64,000 nt of DNA from Bacillus marasmi (GCF_902168435.1 NZ_LR656165.1:62001-126000); one strand, 5' to 3'; positions 49,033 to 59,697 are shown, counted from the stretch's first letter. Notes: generated by a model not told the origin, from the letters alone. Program-made: numbers and translations.

Positions 49033-49065
49033 AAAAAAAATCCCCGTAGGCTCACGCCTAGGGGA
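49033..49065 (-). terminator. terminator after yrzQ
   Basis: TCCCCTAGGC and GCCTACGGGGA pair with one mismatch on the minus strand, followed by eight T residues. Confidence 0.9.
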
Positions 49066-49085
49066 TATTACCACACTAATCTAAT

Positions 49086-49217
49086 TTAAAACATTTTACT
49101 GATACGTTTTCCCATTCGTTTCATTTGTCGGCCAGACATCATATTATTATTTCGCATCATAGTAAATGCTGCCACTCCTGCACCGATGGCAAGAGCAGAG
49201 GAAACTACCTTGTTCAT
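49086..49217 (-). CDS. yrzQ: YrzQ family protein (DUF3918)
   Basis: 43 residues from the ATG at 49217 behind AGAGGTGAT. It begins MNKVVSSALAIGAGVAAFTM, a short hydrophobic membrane segment, and continues with a basic, methionine-rich tail ending KRISKMF. This fits the small YrzQ proteins found between yrrI and yrzR. Function unknown. It is the last gene of recD2-yrrD-yrzR-yrzQ, before a terminator. Confidence 0.85.
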   Translation of the reverse strand: MNKVVSSALAIGAGVAAFTMMRNNNMMSGRQMKRMGKRISKMF

Positions 49218-49241
49218 CCGTATCACCTCTAATTGTCATTT

Positions 49242-49451
49242 TTACACACTGTATCTACGCTCGTCCTCATCAAATAAATCATCAAGTGAACTTAATGAAC
49301 CATCTTCCTCGACTTGATGGGTATGGATTAGACCATTTCCCAAGGAAAGCTCGATAAAACAATTCCAGCAATAATACTGATTAATACCGATTTTTCCAAT
49401 ATCTTTACTCTGGCAGTTTGGGCACTGTAACAAGTAGGACACCTCACTCAT
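49242..49451 (-). CDS. yrzR: zinc-ribbon-like small protein YrzR
   Basis: 69 residues. Two CxxC pairs, CPNC (residues 10-13) and CWNC (about 28-31), suggest a zinc ribbon; the rest is acidic (DDLFDEDERRYSV end). It overlaps the yrrD end by eight bases. The location matches yrzR of B. subtilis. No function is known; a nucleic-acid or protein contact through the zinc ribbon is possible. Confidence 0.8.
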   Translation of the reverse strand: MSEVSYLLQCPNCQSKDIGKIGINQYYCWNCFIELSLGNGLIHTHQVEEDGSLSSLDDLFDEDERRYSV

Positions 49452-49920
49452 GATCTACATTTACGATGATGGTATCCTTTCCAATCGCAGGTGGCTGAAC
49501 GGTTTTCACGACTCGTTTCCCTTCCTTTATATCTGAAAAGAATCCATCCGTACATTCATACCCTACGATTGTGCCCAATTCTTCCAAAAAGTAAACATCC
49601 TCAACAAGACCCAACTTCTCCCCTTCAGCCGACATCACCATTTTACCGGTAAGTTTATGTTGATGCTCAATCGTAAAATCGGGAGGTTCGACAAGTGGTT
49701 CCAATACCTGAGGCTGACTAACCATAACACCATCTGTGCCAAAGGAAACAACATTTTCAATCTCAATTCTGTTCATTTTGTGAAACAATGTCTTCTTTTT
49801 TAGCAGCAGCCCTTCTACTTTCCCATTGCTCGAAATACATAAGTCGCAAACTTCGCCGAGTTTTGAACCATTCCTTAAATCAAAAACTGGAAGACCTTTA
49901 ACTAACGAATACGTTCGCAA
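49444..49920 (-). CDS. yrrD: PRC-barrel domain protein YrrD
   Basis: 158 residues starting with TTG at 49920 behind AGGTGGGG. Two PRC-barrel repeats: residues 1-75 (LVKGLPVFDLRNGSKLGEVC) and 85-150 (HQHKLTGKMVMSAEGEKLGL). PRC barrels occur in RNA-processing and photosynthetic proteins as protein-contact modules. Conserved next to recD2; function unknown. Confidence 0.88.
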   Translation of the reverse strand: MRTYSLVKGLPVFDLRNGSKLGEVCDLCISSNGKVEGLLLKKKTLFHKMNRIEIENVVSFGTDGVMVSQPQVLEPLVEPPDFTIEHQHKLTGKMVMSAEGEKLGLVEDVYFLEELGTIVGYECTDGFFSDIKEGKRVVKTVQPPAIGKDTIIVNVDHE

Positions 49921-50001
49921 AAGTTTTCCCCACCTTTCCGAACATTGTTAGTTTTGGCTTCCAGTCTTAAAATCATAATGAGAAACGTTTACCATTTCTA
50001 A

Positions 50002-50121
50002 GAAAAGCGCAAGGCGCCCGCCTATCGGTGACAAGCATAAGACGAGCTGGCCGGAAGGTTGTCTTTTACCTTCTGGACGGATTGGCTTATGACCTCGAAC
50101 CGATGGCGCCTTGCGCTAGAC
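50002..50121. repeat. interspersed palindromic repeat, full copy 1
   Basis: The left end GAAAAGCGCAAGGCGCC is inverted at the right end GGCGCCTTGCGCTAGAC, and the centre contains GACAAGCATAAGACGAGC and GGCTTATGACCTCG. It can fold into a long hairpin in RNA from either strand. It lies between recD2 and yrrD. It matches the copy at 53299-53418 over its length. Confidence 0.85.
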
Positions 50122-50136
50122 ACTACTCAAATAAAT

Positions 50137-52569
50137 CTATTTCTGTTCCTCCATAAAATCATACGGAGTCAGTTGCTCCATTCCAATCAATGGGTCAGTT
50201 AACAGTAGCTTTTCTTCGTACGAGAGTTCCTCCTGCTCGGAGTCATGAGCAGTCTGTAGAGATTCCTGTACTGCTTGACGCATCGGCTCCAATGCCTCGA
50301 TAAGCTTGTCCGACAATTTGGTATTGCGGGCCTGGTCATCTGCACGTTCAACCCCAGTCCGTAACGCTTCCTCTTCACCACAGATAATCAAAAATTGTTT
50401 ACTTCTCGTAATCGCCGTATAGATTAAATTCCGTCTTAGCATTCGATAATAGCTTTTCACGATTGGTAAAATCACAATCGGAAATTCGCTTCCTTGTGAT
50501 TTGTGAACTGAACAGCAATACGCAAGAGTCAATTGATTCAAGTCATTTCGAGTATAGGTGACCTCATTGCCTTCAAACGAAACGAGCACCATATCTTGCT
50601 TTTCTTCATTTTCCTTCGCATAAAAAATCGATATAACTTCGCCAATATCACCGTTAAAAACATTATTTTCGGGCTTGTTCACCAGCTGAAGTACTTTATC
50701 ACCAATCCGATACTTTATTTCTCCAAATTGCAATTCTTTGCGCGTACCATCAGGATTAGAATTAAATATTTCTTGAAGTAACTCATTTAAGCGGTCAACC
50801 CCTGCTGGTCCGCGATACATAGGAGCCAGTACTTGAATATCCTTGGAAGTAAAACCTTTCTTTTTCGCGTTAAGGACGACCTTCTCCACGGCATCGGCAA
50901 TCTGAGCAGTGGAGCAGCGAATAAACGAGCGGTCCTTCTGCTGTGCGGTTACTTGAGGAGGCAGCTTGCCCTGCTTAATTTCATGAGCTAAATCGATAAT
51001 CGACGACCCTTCGGCCTGACGATAAATATCGGTTAAGCGTACAGTTGGAATGACCTCGGAACGAAGCATATCCTTTAAGACTTGACCGGGACCTACGGAT
51101 GGAAGCTGGTCCTCATCACCCACTAATATTACTTGAATGGTTGGTGGCAATGCTTTAAAAAGTTGGTTAGCCATCCATACATCGACCATGGAAGTCTCGT
51201 CAACGATTAAGATTTTACCTTCTAAAGGATTTCCTTCATGATGATCAAAGCCTTCAGCACCGTTCCAGCCAAGAAGTCTGTGAATCGTTACCGCTGGCAA
51301 GCCAGTTGATTCAGCCATTCGCTTCGCTGCACGACCGGTCGGTGCTGCCAATAAAAACGGAAACGGCTCCTCTTTTTTATAGTCCTTAGGATTTAAACTG
51401 CAGCCATGTAGCTCTGAATATAGCTCGACAATCCCCTTAATAACAGTCGTTTTCCCAGTGCCCGGACCACCAGTTAATATCAGCATTGGAGACATGAGCG
51501 CCGTTTGAATCGCTTCCTTTTGTGTCGGAGCATATTGAACACCAATACGCTCCTCCAGCTCACCTAAGGCCAATAAAAATTCCGATTCCGGAAATTGCTC
51601 AGCATACTCTGTTTGCGCCATTAATCGTTTAACCTGTGAAACAATTCCCTTTTCCGAAAAGTAAAGCGAAGGTAAATAAACTAGTTGCTCTTCAATGACT
51701 ATTTTTCCTTCTTCACCAAGTTTAATCAGCTCATTTGAAATATCCTCGAATTCAATGATCTCTTGTCGTTTATTTTCTTCTAAAAGGGCTTTGACCGAGA
51801 TTAACAAATCACGCGCTTCAAGAAATACATGTCCCGCTTGAATACTCTCACTCTCAAGCATGTAATATAAGCCTGCTTTTATTCGATCGGGATGAGCTCC
51901 GGTAATGCCAAGCTGATGACCTAGTTCATCGGCGCGACCAAAGCCAATCCCTTCAATATCTTCGACAAGTTGATAAGGATTCTTTTGAATAACCTCAAGT
52001 GTTTGTTCTTTATAAGCTTGATAAATTTTCATCGAAATTTGCGGACCGAATCCATATTGGTTCAGTGCGACCATAATTTGCTCTAGCCCTTGATGCTCCA
52101 TGAGCGTATCGTAAAGCAGTTTGGCTCGTTCAGGGGGAAGCTTTGGTATGGAATCAAGTAACGAGGGTTGATTTAATATTCTCGAGATTGCATTCTCACC
52201 TAGAGTTTCAACAATCTTTTCAGCCGTTTTTTTACCGATTCCTTTAAACATCTCACCAGCTAAATAGTTGATAACTCCCTGTTTTGATTGCGGCATGTCC
52301 TTTCGGAAATGCGTAGCTTGAAACTGCAAGCCGAAACGGGGATGGTCCTTCATATCACCATAAAAAATATACGTTTCTTGTTCATGAACTCGGGGGAAGT
52401 ACCCGGTGATGACAGCCTCTTTATCCTCATAGGACAAATTTGTTTCCTCAACACGAATTCTCATCACCGTATATAAATTTTGTTCATTGTGAAAAATCGT
52501 GACCAAATGCTTGCCCTTGATAAATTTTCCCTGTTCCGAAAATAAATCTAGTGAGTCCTGTTGTTCCAC
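50137..52569 (-). CDS. recD2: RecD2-type 5'-3' DNA helicase
   Basis: 810 residues from the GTG at 52569, six bases after GGGGGG. SF1B helicase that works without RecBC, in DNA repair and replication-fork protection. An N-terminal extension with helix-hairpin-helix motifs (about 100-220, FKGIGKKTAEKIV, IEGIGFGRADELG) precedes helicase motif I GGPGTGKTT (about 360), VDETSMVDVWM (II), LVGDEDQLPSVGPG (III), and VHKSQGSEFPIVI near 670 (V). B. subtilis yrrC. Confidence 0.96.
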   Translation of the reverse strand: MEQQDSLDLFSEQGKFIKGKHLVTIFHNEQNLYTVMRIRVEETNLSYEDKEAVITGYFPRVHEQETYIFYGDMKDHPRFGLQFQATHFRKDMPQSKQGVINYLAGEMFKGIGKKTAEKIVETLGENAISRILNQPSLLDSIPKLPPERAKLLYDTLMEHQGLEQIMVALNQYGFGPQISMKIYQAYKEQTLEVIQKNPYQLVEDIEGIGFGRADELGHQLGITGAHPDRIKAGLYYMLESESIQAGHVFLEARDLLISVKALLEENKRQEIIEFEDISNELIKLGEEGKIVIEEQLVYLPSLYFSEKGIVSQVKRLMAQTEYAEQFPESEFLLALGELEERIGVQYAPTQKEAIQTALMSPMLILTGGPGTGKTTVIKGIVELYSELHGCSLNPKDYKKEEPFPFLLAAPTGRAAKRMAESTGLPAVTIHRLLGWNGAEGFDHHEGNPLEGKILIVDETSMVDVWMANQLFKALPPTIQVILVGDEDQLPSVGPGQVLKDMLRSEVIPTVRLTDIYRQAEGSSIIDLAHEIKQGKLPPQVTAQQKDRSFIRCSTAQIADAVEKVVLNAKKKGFTSKDIQVLAPMYRGPAGVDRLNELLQEIFNSNPDGTRKELQFGEIKYRIGDKVLQLVNKPENNVFNGDIGEVISIFYAKENEEKQDMVLVSFEGNEVTYTRNDLNQLTLAYCCSVHKSQGSEFPIVILPIVKSYYRMLRRNLIYTAITRSKQFLIICGEEEALRTGVERADDQARNTKLSDKLIEALEPMRQAVQESLQTAHDSEQEELSYEEKLLLTDPLIGMEQLTPYDFMEEQK

Positions 52570-52596
52570 GGAATTCCCCCCTTTCAACTCAAATCG

Positions 52597-53259
52597 TTAG
52601 TTTACATTATTATCTGAACTAGATATGACAGCCTTTGTATTTAGCGCTAATAAATGATCTGGTTGAATTTCGATTGCTTTATCCAAATAGGATAGTGCTT
52701 GTTCTTTATTTTCCTTAAACGCATACGCCACACCAAGATTATAAAGTGCATCAGCATGCTGTTCATCGATTTCAATGCATTTATGTAATTGCGAGATGGC
52801 TTCATCTAACAGGCCTTCCTGTGCTAAACAGAGGCCATATTGGAACAGGGCTTCAGCGTCGTCTGGATTTAGTTCAACAGCCCGCTGTAAATACGGTAAG
52901 GCAAGACGAGCAGTTTGGAGCTGTACTAAACACATGCCGAGCATAAAATAATTATCGGAAGTATGTAAGCCTTCTTTTATTGCTTGATCAAACATTTTTT
53001 TAGCTTCATCAAATTGTTCTTTTTCATATAGTAGTGCACCTGCACTATAATAGGCTGCTCCACCGCCGCCTAGTTCAATTGCCTTTTCAAAAAATTTCAT
53101 CGCACGTTCAGGGTCGCCAACTGCTGATAAAACATTACCAAAATTAACATAAGCTACTGCATCGTTCGGGTTTGCTTCAATTACTTCCATAAAAACTTTG
53201 GCTGCTTCTTCCCATTTTCCTTCTTTCATCATTTCAATTCCAAGTTGGTTCTTATCCAT
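52597..53259 (-). CDS. yrrB: tetratricopeptide repeat protein YrrB
   Basis: 220 residues made almost entirely of six 34-residue TPR units, for example NPNDAVAYVNFGNVLSAVGD and NPDDAEALFQYGLCLAQEGL. A superhelical scaffold for protein-protein contacts. It lies between mnmA and recD2, as in B. subtilis, where a role has been suggested but not proven. No catalytic residues. Confidence 0.92.
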   Translation of the reverse strand: MDKNQLGIEMMKEGKWEEAAKVFMEVIEANPNDAVAYVNFGNVLSAVGDPERAMKFFEKAIELGGGGAAYYSAGALLYEKEQFDEAKKMFDQAIKEGLHTSDNYFMLGMCLVQLQTARLALPYLQRAVELNPDDAEALFQYGLCLAQEGLLDEAISQLHKCIEIDEQHADALYNLGVAYAFKENKEQALSYLDKAIEIQPDHLLALNTKAVISSSDNNVN

Positions 53260-53298
53260 TTATCTCACTCCGTTCTCAAAAATTATAGCATAAAACTC

Positions 53299-53418
53299 GA
53301 AAAGCGGAAGCGGCTCGCTCAGCCCCGACAAGCTTAAGACAAGCCGGCCGAAAGGTGGCTTTTTACCTTTTAGACGGATTGTCTTAAGACCTCGAGGGGC
53401 TAGCAGCTTACGCTAGAC
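53299..53418. repeat. interspersed palindromic repeat, full copy 2
   Basis: GAAAAGCGGAAGCGGCTCGC at the left and GGGGCTAGCAGCTTACGCTA at the right, with CGACAAGCTTAAGACAAGCC and GATTGTCTTAAGACCTCG between. It is about the same length (120 bases) as the copy at 50002 and has similar structure. It lies between the mnmA terminator and yrrB. Confidence 0.85.
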
Positions 53419-53420
53419 AT

Positions 53421-53454
53421 AAAAAAAAGCACTGACTGTTTTGACAGTCAGCAC
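53421..53454 (-). terminator. terminator after mnmA
   Basis: CTGACTGT and ACAGTCAG form a perfect eight-base core stem with extensions, followed on the minus strand by eight T residues. Confidence 0.9.
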
Positions 53455-53466
53455 CTTGTTTACAGC

Positions 53467-54612
<1,146 letters not shown>

Positions 54613-54618
54613 CTATAG

Positions 54619-55764
54619 TTATGATTCAGTCAATCGTTTAACGATTTTAGCTGTTTCTTTGCCAACCTTTTGGATTTGCTCAAGATTATTGGTTAAACCA
54701 AAGCTGAAACGAATCGAATTCACAATCTGTTCAGAGTCTTTCCCAAACATTGCGACAAGGACATGGGAAGGATCGATTGACCCAGCCGTACAAGCCGAAC
54801 CACTTGATGCTGCAATTTTTGCTAAATCCAAATTGACCAGCATCGATTCAACATTGACTCCAGGAAAGCTTAAGTTTAAAACATGTGGCAAGGAATTATC
54901 AAGTATTCCGTTTATGGAAAAATCAATCTGAGCTTCTGTCAGCTCATCAATCATACACTGTTTATATTGACGATATTGAGCGCCTCTTGCTTTAAGCTCA
55001 GATTGAGCAATTTTGACAGCTTCATGAAATCCAACAATTGCTGGAACATTCTCAGTTCCGGCACGTCGCTTTCGCTCCTGCTCACCACCGAAACTTTGGG
55101 GAAACAGCTTTATTCCACTTTTAACATACAGAAAGCCTATCCCTTTTGGTCCGTTGATTTTATGGGAGGAAACAGATAACAAATCAATCTTTTGCTCTTT
55201 CACATTGATACTTTCCAAACCGTAAGCTTGAACTGCGTCAGTATGGAACAACGCCTGATGCTCCTCAAGTAAATGGCCAATTTCAGCGATAGGTTGGATT
55301 GTGCCCACCTCGTTATTACCATACATAACCGAAACAAGAATCGTATCTTCGCGCAAAGCTTCTTTTACAGCATCCACCGAAACACGACCGGCTTCATCGA
55401 CTGGTAAATATGTAACCTCAAATCCATCCTTTTCCAGCCTCTTGCAGGAATGAAGGATAGCATGATGCTCGATTGCCGTGGTAATAATATGACGGCCTTT
55501 TTGACTATTTGCATGGGCAACACCCAAAATTGCCAGGTTGTCACTTTCCGTGCCTCCACTTGTAAAAATCAATTCTGTTGAGTTTGCTCCAATACTTTTG
55601 GCGATTCCATCGCGGGCGACATCCAAACGGTGACGTGCTTCACGTCCAAAAGAATGGATACTTGAAGGATTCCCAAAAGTTTCCTTCATAGCTTGTGTCA
55701 TGACCTCTACCACCTGAGGATGCATTGGTGAGGTGGCAGCGTGGTCCACATAAATCCGTTCCAA
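54619..55764 (-). CDS. yrvO: cysteine desulfurase (YrvO)
   Basis: 381 residues from the TTG at 55764 behind GTAGGTG. PLP-dependent enzyme converting cysteine to alanine and passing persulfide sulfur to MnmA. The PLP lysine is in SVSSHKINGPKG (about 200) and the catalytic cysteine in AASSGSACTAGS (about 320). N-terminus ERIYVDHAATSPMHP. Located directly before mnmA, so it serves tRNA thiolation rather than the general Suf pathway. Confidence 0.95.
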   Translation of the reverse strand: MERIYVDHAATSPMHPQVVEVMTQAMKETFGNPSSIHSFGREARHRLDVARDGIAKSIGANSTELIFTSGGTESDNLAILGVAHANSQKGRHIITTAIEHHAILHSCKRLEKDGFEVTYLPVDEAGRVSVDAVKEALREDTILVSVMYGNNEVGTIQPIAEIGHLLEEHQALFHTDAVQAYGLESINVKEQKIDLLSVSSHKINGPKGIGFLYVKSGIKLFPQSFGGEQERKRRAGTENVPAIVGFHEAVKIAQSELKARGAQYRQYKQCMIDELTEAQIDFSINGILDNSLPHVLNLSFPGVNVESMLVNLDLAKIAASSGSACTAGSIDPSHVLVAMFGKDSEQIVNSIRFSFGLTNNLEQIQKVGKETAKIVKRLTES

Positions 55765-55863
55765 GTGTATTTCACCTACTTTCAAGCAGTACTCCGTATA
55801 AAGTTAATGTAATGCATGGATTAACCTAATCTCACATTATAAACTATAAACAATGCAATGCTT

Positions 55864-56286
55864 TTAAATATAAAACATATAAGAATCTGGTACATTATCA
55901 TCATCGGAAAAATTCGCTAAATCCTCCAATGTCGTATTGTCTAAAACATCCTTTACTGCGTCGCGAATGCGAATCCATAACTGACGTTTTACTGGCTCTT
56001 CCTCTTCAATTCCTTCAACAGGAGTAATCGGTCCTTCTAAGACGCGAATAATATCACCAGCCGTTATTTTTGAAGGCGTATTTCCTAACACGTATCCACC
56101 GTATGCCCCACGAATACTTTTTACAAGTCCGGCATTACGTAATGGAGCAATTAGCTGCTCCAGATAATGTTCAGACAGGTCATTCGATTGAGCAATTGCT
56201 TTTAATGACAATGGACCATCTCCATGTTTTTTGGCTAATTCGATCATGATGGTTAAGCCGTATCGACCTTTAGTTGAGATTTTCAT
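55864..56286 (-). CDS. cymR: Rrf2-family cysteine metabolism repressor CymR
   Basis: 140 residues from the ATG at 56286 behind AGAGGTG. Winged-helix regulator (MKISTKGRYGLTIMIELAKK) without the three Fe-S cysteines of IscR. In B. subtilis, CymR forms a complex with CysK and represses cystine uptake and cysteine synthesis. First gene before yrvO-mnmA. A CymR-controlled operator upstream was not identified. Confidence 0.95.
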   Translation of the reverse strand: MKISTKGRYGLTIMIELAKKHGDGPLSLKAIAQSNDLSEHYLEQLIAPLRNAGLVKSIRGAYGGYVLGNTPSKITAGDIIRVLEGPITPVEGIEEEEPVKRQLWIRIRDAVKDVLDNTTLEDLANFSDDDNVPDSYMFYI

Positions 56287-56521
56287 TACCAGCACCTCTT
56301 TTTATTTTTCGCAAGTTAATTATTATAAGTTTTTCCATTATTATGATTCCGTAATTACATGCGTGAATTTTAATTCCTTACATTCAAATCAATTTTATCA
56401 AATTTAAAATCACTTTTGCTATTATAGCACAAGAAAATGCAATTTTCCCTCCAACATGATATGTTAAATGGGTAGTGTCTTGATTAAAATGGGATTTTGT
56501 TACAGGTTGGAGAGATGAAGG

Positions 56522-57790
56522 ATGTCAGAAAAACCACTTGCATTTCGAATGCGACCGAAAAATATAGATGAAGTAATCGGCCAGGATCATTTGGTTGGAG
56601 AAGGTAAGATTATCAACCGAATGGTCAAAGCGAGGCAATTATCGTCGATGATTTTATACGGGCCACCCGGAATTGGCAAAACATCGATTGCCAGCGCGAT
56701 TGCTGGTAGCACAAAATATGCGTTCCGGACGTTAAATGCTGTCACCAACAATAAAAAGGACATGGAAATTGTTGCAGCTGAAGCAAAAATGTCTGGTAAG
56801 GTAATATTACTACTTGATGAAGTTCATCGCCTTGATAAAGGCAAACAGGACTTCCTCCTCCCATATTTAGAAAATGGAATGATTACCTTAATTGGAGCTA
56901 CGACAAGCAATCCTTATTTAGCTATCAATCCAGCGATTCGCAGTCGCTGCCAAATTTTCGAATTAAAGCCATTAAGCCCTGACGATATCGTGATTGCGTT
57001 AACACGAGCGTTGGCAGATGAAGAACGTGGTCTTGGAAAATGGAATCCCGAGGTTACAGATGATGCTTTACTCCATTTAGCAACCGTTTCAAACGGGGAT
57101 GTACGCAGTGCCTTAAATGCCCTTGAGCTTGCAGTGCTATCAACGTCCCCAGCTGACGATGGAAAAATAAAAATCGATGTCAAAACCGCCGAAGAATGCA
57201 TCCAAAGAAAAAGCATGTCTTATGATAAAGATGGTGACGGACATTATGACGTGCTTTCAGCCTTTCAGAAATCAATTCGTGGCAGTGATGTAAATGCTGC
57301 ACTACATTATTTAGGCCGGTTAATTGAAGCTGGTGATTTACTAAGTATCGCCCGAAGATTAATTGTGATTGCCTATGAAGATATTGGTTTAGCTAGTCCA
57401 CAAGCAGGAGCGCGAACGCTTGCCGCGATAGAAACTGCAGAAAGATTGGGTTTCCCTGAGGCCCGTATTCCACTAGCTAATGCCGTTATTGAGCTTTGTC
57501 TTTCACCAAAGTCTAATTCAGCTATTATTGCAATTGACTCCGCTTTATCTGATATACGAAAAGGCATCTCAGGGGAAGTTCCCGCACACCTTCGCGATGC
57601 TCATTACAAAGGTGCGAAGGAGCTCGGCCGGGGCATTGATTATCAATATCCACATGATTTTGAAAACGGCTGGGTTAAGCAGCAATATTTGCCTGATCGC
57701 ATCAAAAATAAACAATACTATGAGCCGAAGCGCACCGGTAAATTTGAACAAGCACTGGCTTCAGTGTATGAACGGTTAAATAAGAAATAG
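56522..57790 (+). CDS. rarA: replication-associated recombination protein RarA
   Basis: 422 residues. AAA+ ATPase of the clamp-loader class, acting at stalled forks. Walker A GPPGIGKTS (about 46), Walker B LLLDEVHR (about 98), sensor 1 IGATTSNPY (about 126) and SRC arginine finger in RSRCQIFELKPL. C-terminal tetramerisation domain with YKGAKELGRGIDYQYPHDFENG-like sequence. Divergent from cymR. B. subtilis mgsA/yrvN. Confidence 0.96.
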   Translation: MSEKPLAFRMRPKNIDEVIGQDHLVGEGKIINRMVKARQLSSMILYGPPGIGKTSIASAIAGSTKYAFRTLNAVTNNKKDMEIVAAEAKMSGKVILLLDEVHRLDKGKQDFLLPYLENGMITLIGATTSNPYLAINPAIRSRCQIFELKPLSPDDIVIALTRALADEERGLGKWNPEVTDDALLHLATVSNGDVRSALNALELAVLSTSPADDGKIKIDVKTAEECIQRKSMSYDKDGDGHYDVLSAFQKSIRGSDVNAALHYLGRLIEAGDLLSIARRLIVIAYEDIGLASPQAGARTLAAIETAERLGFPEARIPLANAVIELCLSPKSNSAIIAIDSALSDIRKGISGEVPAHLRDAHYKGAKELGRGIDYQYPHDFENGWVKQQYLPDRIKNKQYYEPKRTGKFEQALASVYERLNKK

Positions 57791-57820
57791 AGGTCCATTG
57801 AAGCGGACCTCTATTTTTTA
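57789..57820. terminator. bidirectional terminator between rarA and the ABC permease
   Basis: AGAGGTCC (57789-57796) and GGACCTCT (57805-57812) pair perfectly, followed by a T run on the plus strand; the minus side also ends A/T-rich. Confidence 0.9.
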
Positions 57821-58768
57821 TGCTGTAATATCCCTCTTTTTAAATACATAATAGGCTAGCCCTATAAATAGACAAAAATACAAGAGTAGCATGACAACGG
57901 AAAACGACAAGCTCATTCCCTCAATCATTGGCCTACCTTCAAAATACTGCATCAAATTGGTGTTGGCAAATAAAATATACTTTGCCCATTCGTACTTAAC
58001 AGCTAATAACTGCGTTACATTCCCACCCATAAACATGAGAAAGATTGATAGTCCAATCGCCAGTGAGCTATTGCGAAAAACAGCCGACATCATAAACGCC
58101 ATCGTCACAAGCATCACCATATTGATTGATTTTAAGCAATAATAAACAATTAAATAAAGCCCTATCGGCAGTTCAGAAACTACACCTTCCTGATAAAGCA
58201 AATATGGTGTAGGTTTATCAGGGAAACCAAATAATATTGCACCTAAAATACCCGATAGCAAAAATGTTATTGTCAGCATCAATAATCCAAACAAAAATAC
58301 AGTGATATACTTTGAAGTCAATATTTTCGCACGACTAATTGGCCTAATTAATAGGAGCTTGATTGTCCCCCAATTAAATTCACTGGCAACAATACCGGCA
58401 GCAATTGTAATGATAAAAATACCAACAAAATCAATCATTTGCGAAATATCACTGACAAAGCTCCAGATTGTATAAGCTTCTAGAGGTGGTAAATCATGTT
58501 CGATTCGGTATTCGTTACGTGCAATACTCTCTTTGTAGTATTCATTCATACCTGACTGACCTTTTTCGCTCTCCATTTGTCTTTTTAACGCATCATTCTC
58601 CATTTGCAAATTTTGTTTCCATTGTGGATCATTATCTTCCATATTGCCAATATTGTATTTCATTGTGACACCGGCAATTGCAATCACGATTATCAATAAA
58701 CCAAGCATGACATAGGTGCCAGGACGACGAAAAATCTTAATCATCTCATTTTCAATTAACCCAATCAT
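57818..58768 (-). CDS. ABC-2 type transporter permease
   Basis: 316 residues with an N-terminal helix (about 15-35), an extracellular loop with charged residues (about 40-110) and five further membrane helices. The layout matches ABC-2 family permeases. It overlaps the ATPase gene by four bases, so both are made together. The substrate is unknown; related pairs export antimicrobial peptides or act in cell-envelope stress. The pair is not part of the gene order shared with B. subtilis here, suggesting a local insertion. Confidence 0.85.
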   Translation of the reverse strand: MIGLIENEMIKIFRRPGTYVMLGLLIIVIAIAGVTMKYNIGNMEDNDPQWKQNLQMENDALKRQMESEKGQSGMNEYYKESIARNEYRIEHDLPPLEAYTIWSFVSDISQMIDFVGIFIITIAAGIVASEFNWGTIKLLLIRPISRAKILTSKYITVFLFGLLMLTITFLLSGILGAILFGFPDKPTPYLLYQEGVVSELPIGLYLIVYYCLKSINMVMLVTMAFMMSAVFRNSSLAIGLSIFLMFMGGNVTQLLAVKYEWAKYILFANTNLMQYFEGRPMIEGMSLSFSVVMLLLYFCLFIGLAYYVFKKRDITA

Positions 58769-59697
58769 AAGATTTTCCCTCCATCCCCTTTTGTAATTTC
58801 CAAGAAACGATCCTCTAATGTTTTCGTCAATTCACGAACCCCGTAAACCTTAAGGTCAGTATGAACAAAAGCTTTAATGATGTCCGGAATTAACTCTTTT
58901 GCGATTGTTAAAGTGATAGTCCGCTCACCTTTTTGAATGCTCAAGTTCGGGTATCGTTCACCGAGGACTGATATGGCTTGTGGAAGTGGTGTTACTTCAA
59001 ATTCTACAATCGTTTCCGCAGCACCTTGGACAAACTCCTTAACTTGTTGAACATCAACTAGTTTACCATTTTGAATGATGCCGATACGATCACACATCAT
59101 TTCCATTTCAGACAAGATATGACTAGATACAATGACAGCCATATTTTTTTCTTTTGCTAAAAATCGTAAATAATCCCTGATTTCTCTAATACCTGCCGGA
59201 TCAAGTCCATTAGTAGGTTCGTCTAAAATTAAAACCGCAGGGTCATGCAGCAAGCATTGAGCAAGCCCCAGTCGTTGCCGCATTCCCAAAGAGTAAGTCT
59301 TTACCTTATCATCAATCCGTTCGGAGAGACCTACTAAATCAACAATTTCATCAATTTTCGCTTTCGATACTCCTCCGACCATCCTCGCATATTGTTGAAG
59401 GTTTTGATAGCCACTTAAAAATTTATACATTTCAGGATTTTCAACGATAGCACCGACCGACTGCACTGCTTTTTCAAAATTCTTCTGAATGCTAAAACCA
59501 TCAATTTTAATATCACCGGAGGTAATGCTCATTAACCCGACAATCATCCTGATGGTTGTTGTTTTCCCGGCACCATTCGGACCAAGGAAGCCAAATACCT
59601 CCCCCCGATATACATCAAAGCTTAAATCATCAATGATGGTCCTGCCTTTAATTACTTTCGTTAAGTTCTCGATTGAGACGATTGGTTTCGATTCCAT
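58765..59697 (-). CDS. ABC transporter ATP-binding protein
   Basis: 310 residues. Complete ATPase motifs: Walker A GFLGPNGAGKTTTIR (about 34-48), signature YSLGMRQRLGLAQ (about 134-146), Walker B AVLILDEPTNGLDP (about 152-165) and the H-loop VIVSSHILSE (about 188-197). A C-terminal domain of about 90 residues follows. Similar to BcrA-type ATPases that work with a two-component export permease. The adjacent permease overlaps. No regulator gene lies next to it. Confidence 0.88.
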   Translation of the reverse strand: MESKPIVSIENLTKVIKGRTIIDDLSFDVYRGEVFGFLGPNGAGKTTTIRMIVGLMSITSGDIKIDGFSIQKNFEKAVQSVGAIVENPEMYKFLSGYQNLQQYARMVGGVSKAKIDEIVDLVGLSERIDDKVKTYSLGMRQRLGLAQCLLHDPAVLILDEPTNGLDPAGIREIRDYLRFLAKEKNMAVIVSSHILSEMEMMCDRIGIIQNGKLVDVQQVKEFVQGAAETIVEFEVTPLPQAISVLGERYPNLSIQKGERTITLTIAKELIPDIIKAFVHTDLKVYGVRELTKTLEDRFLEITKGDGGKIL

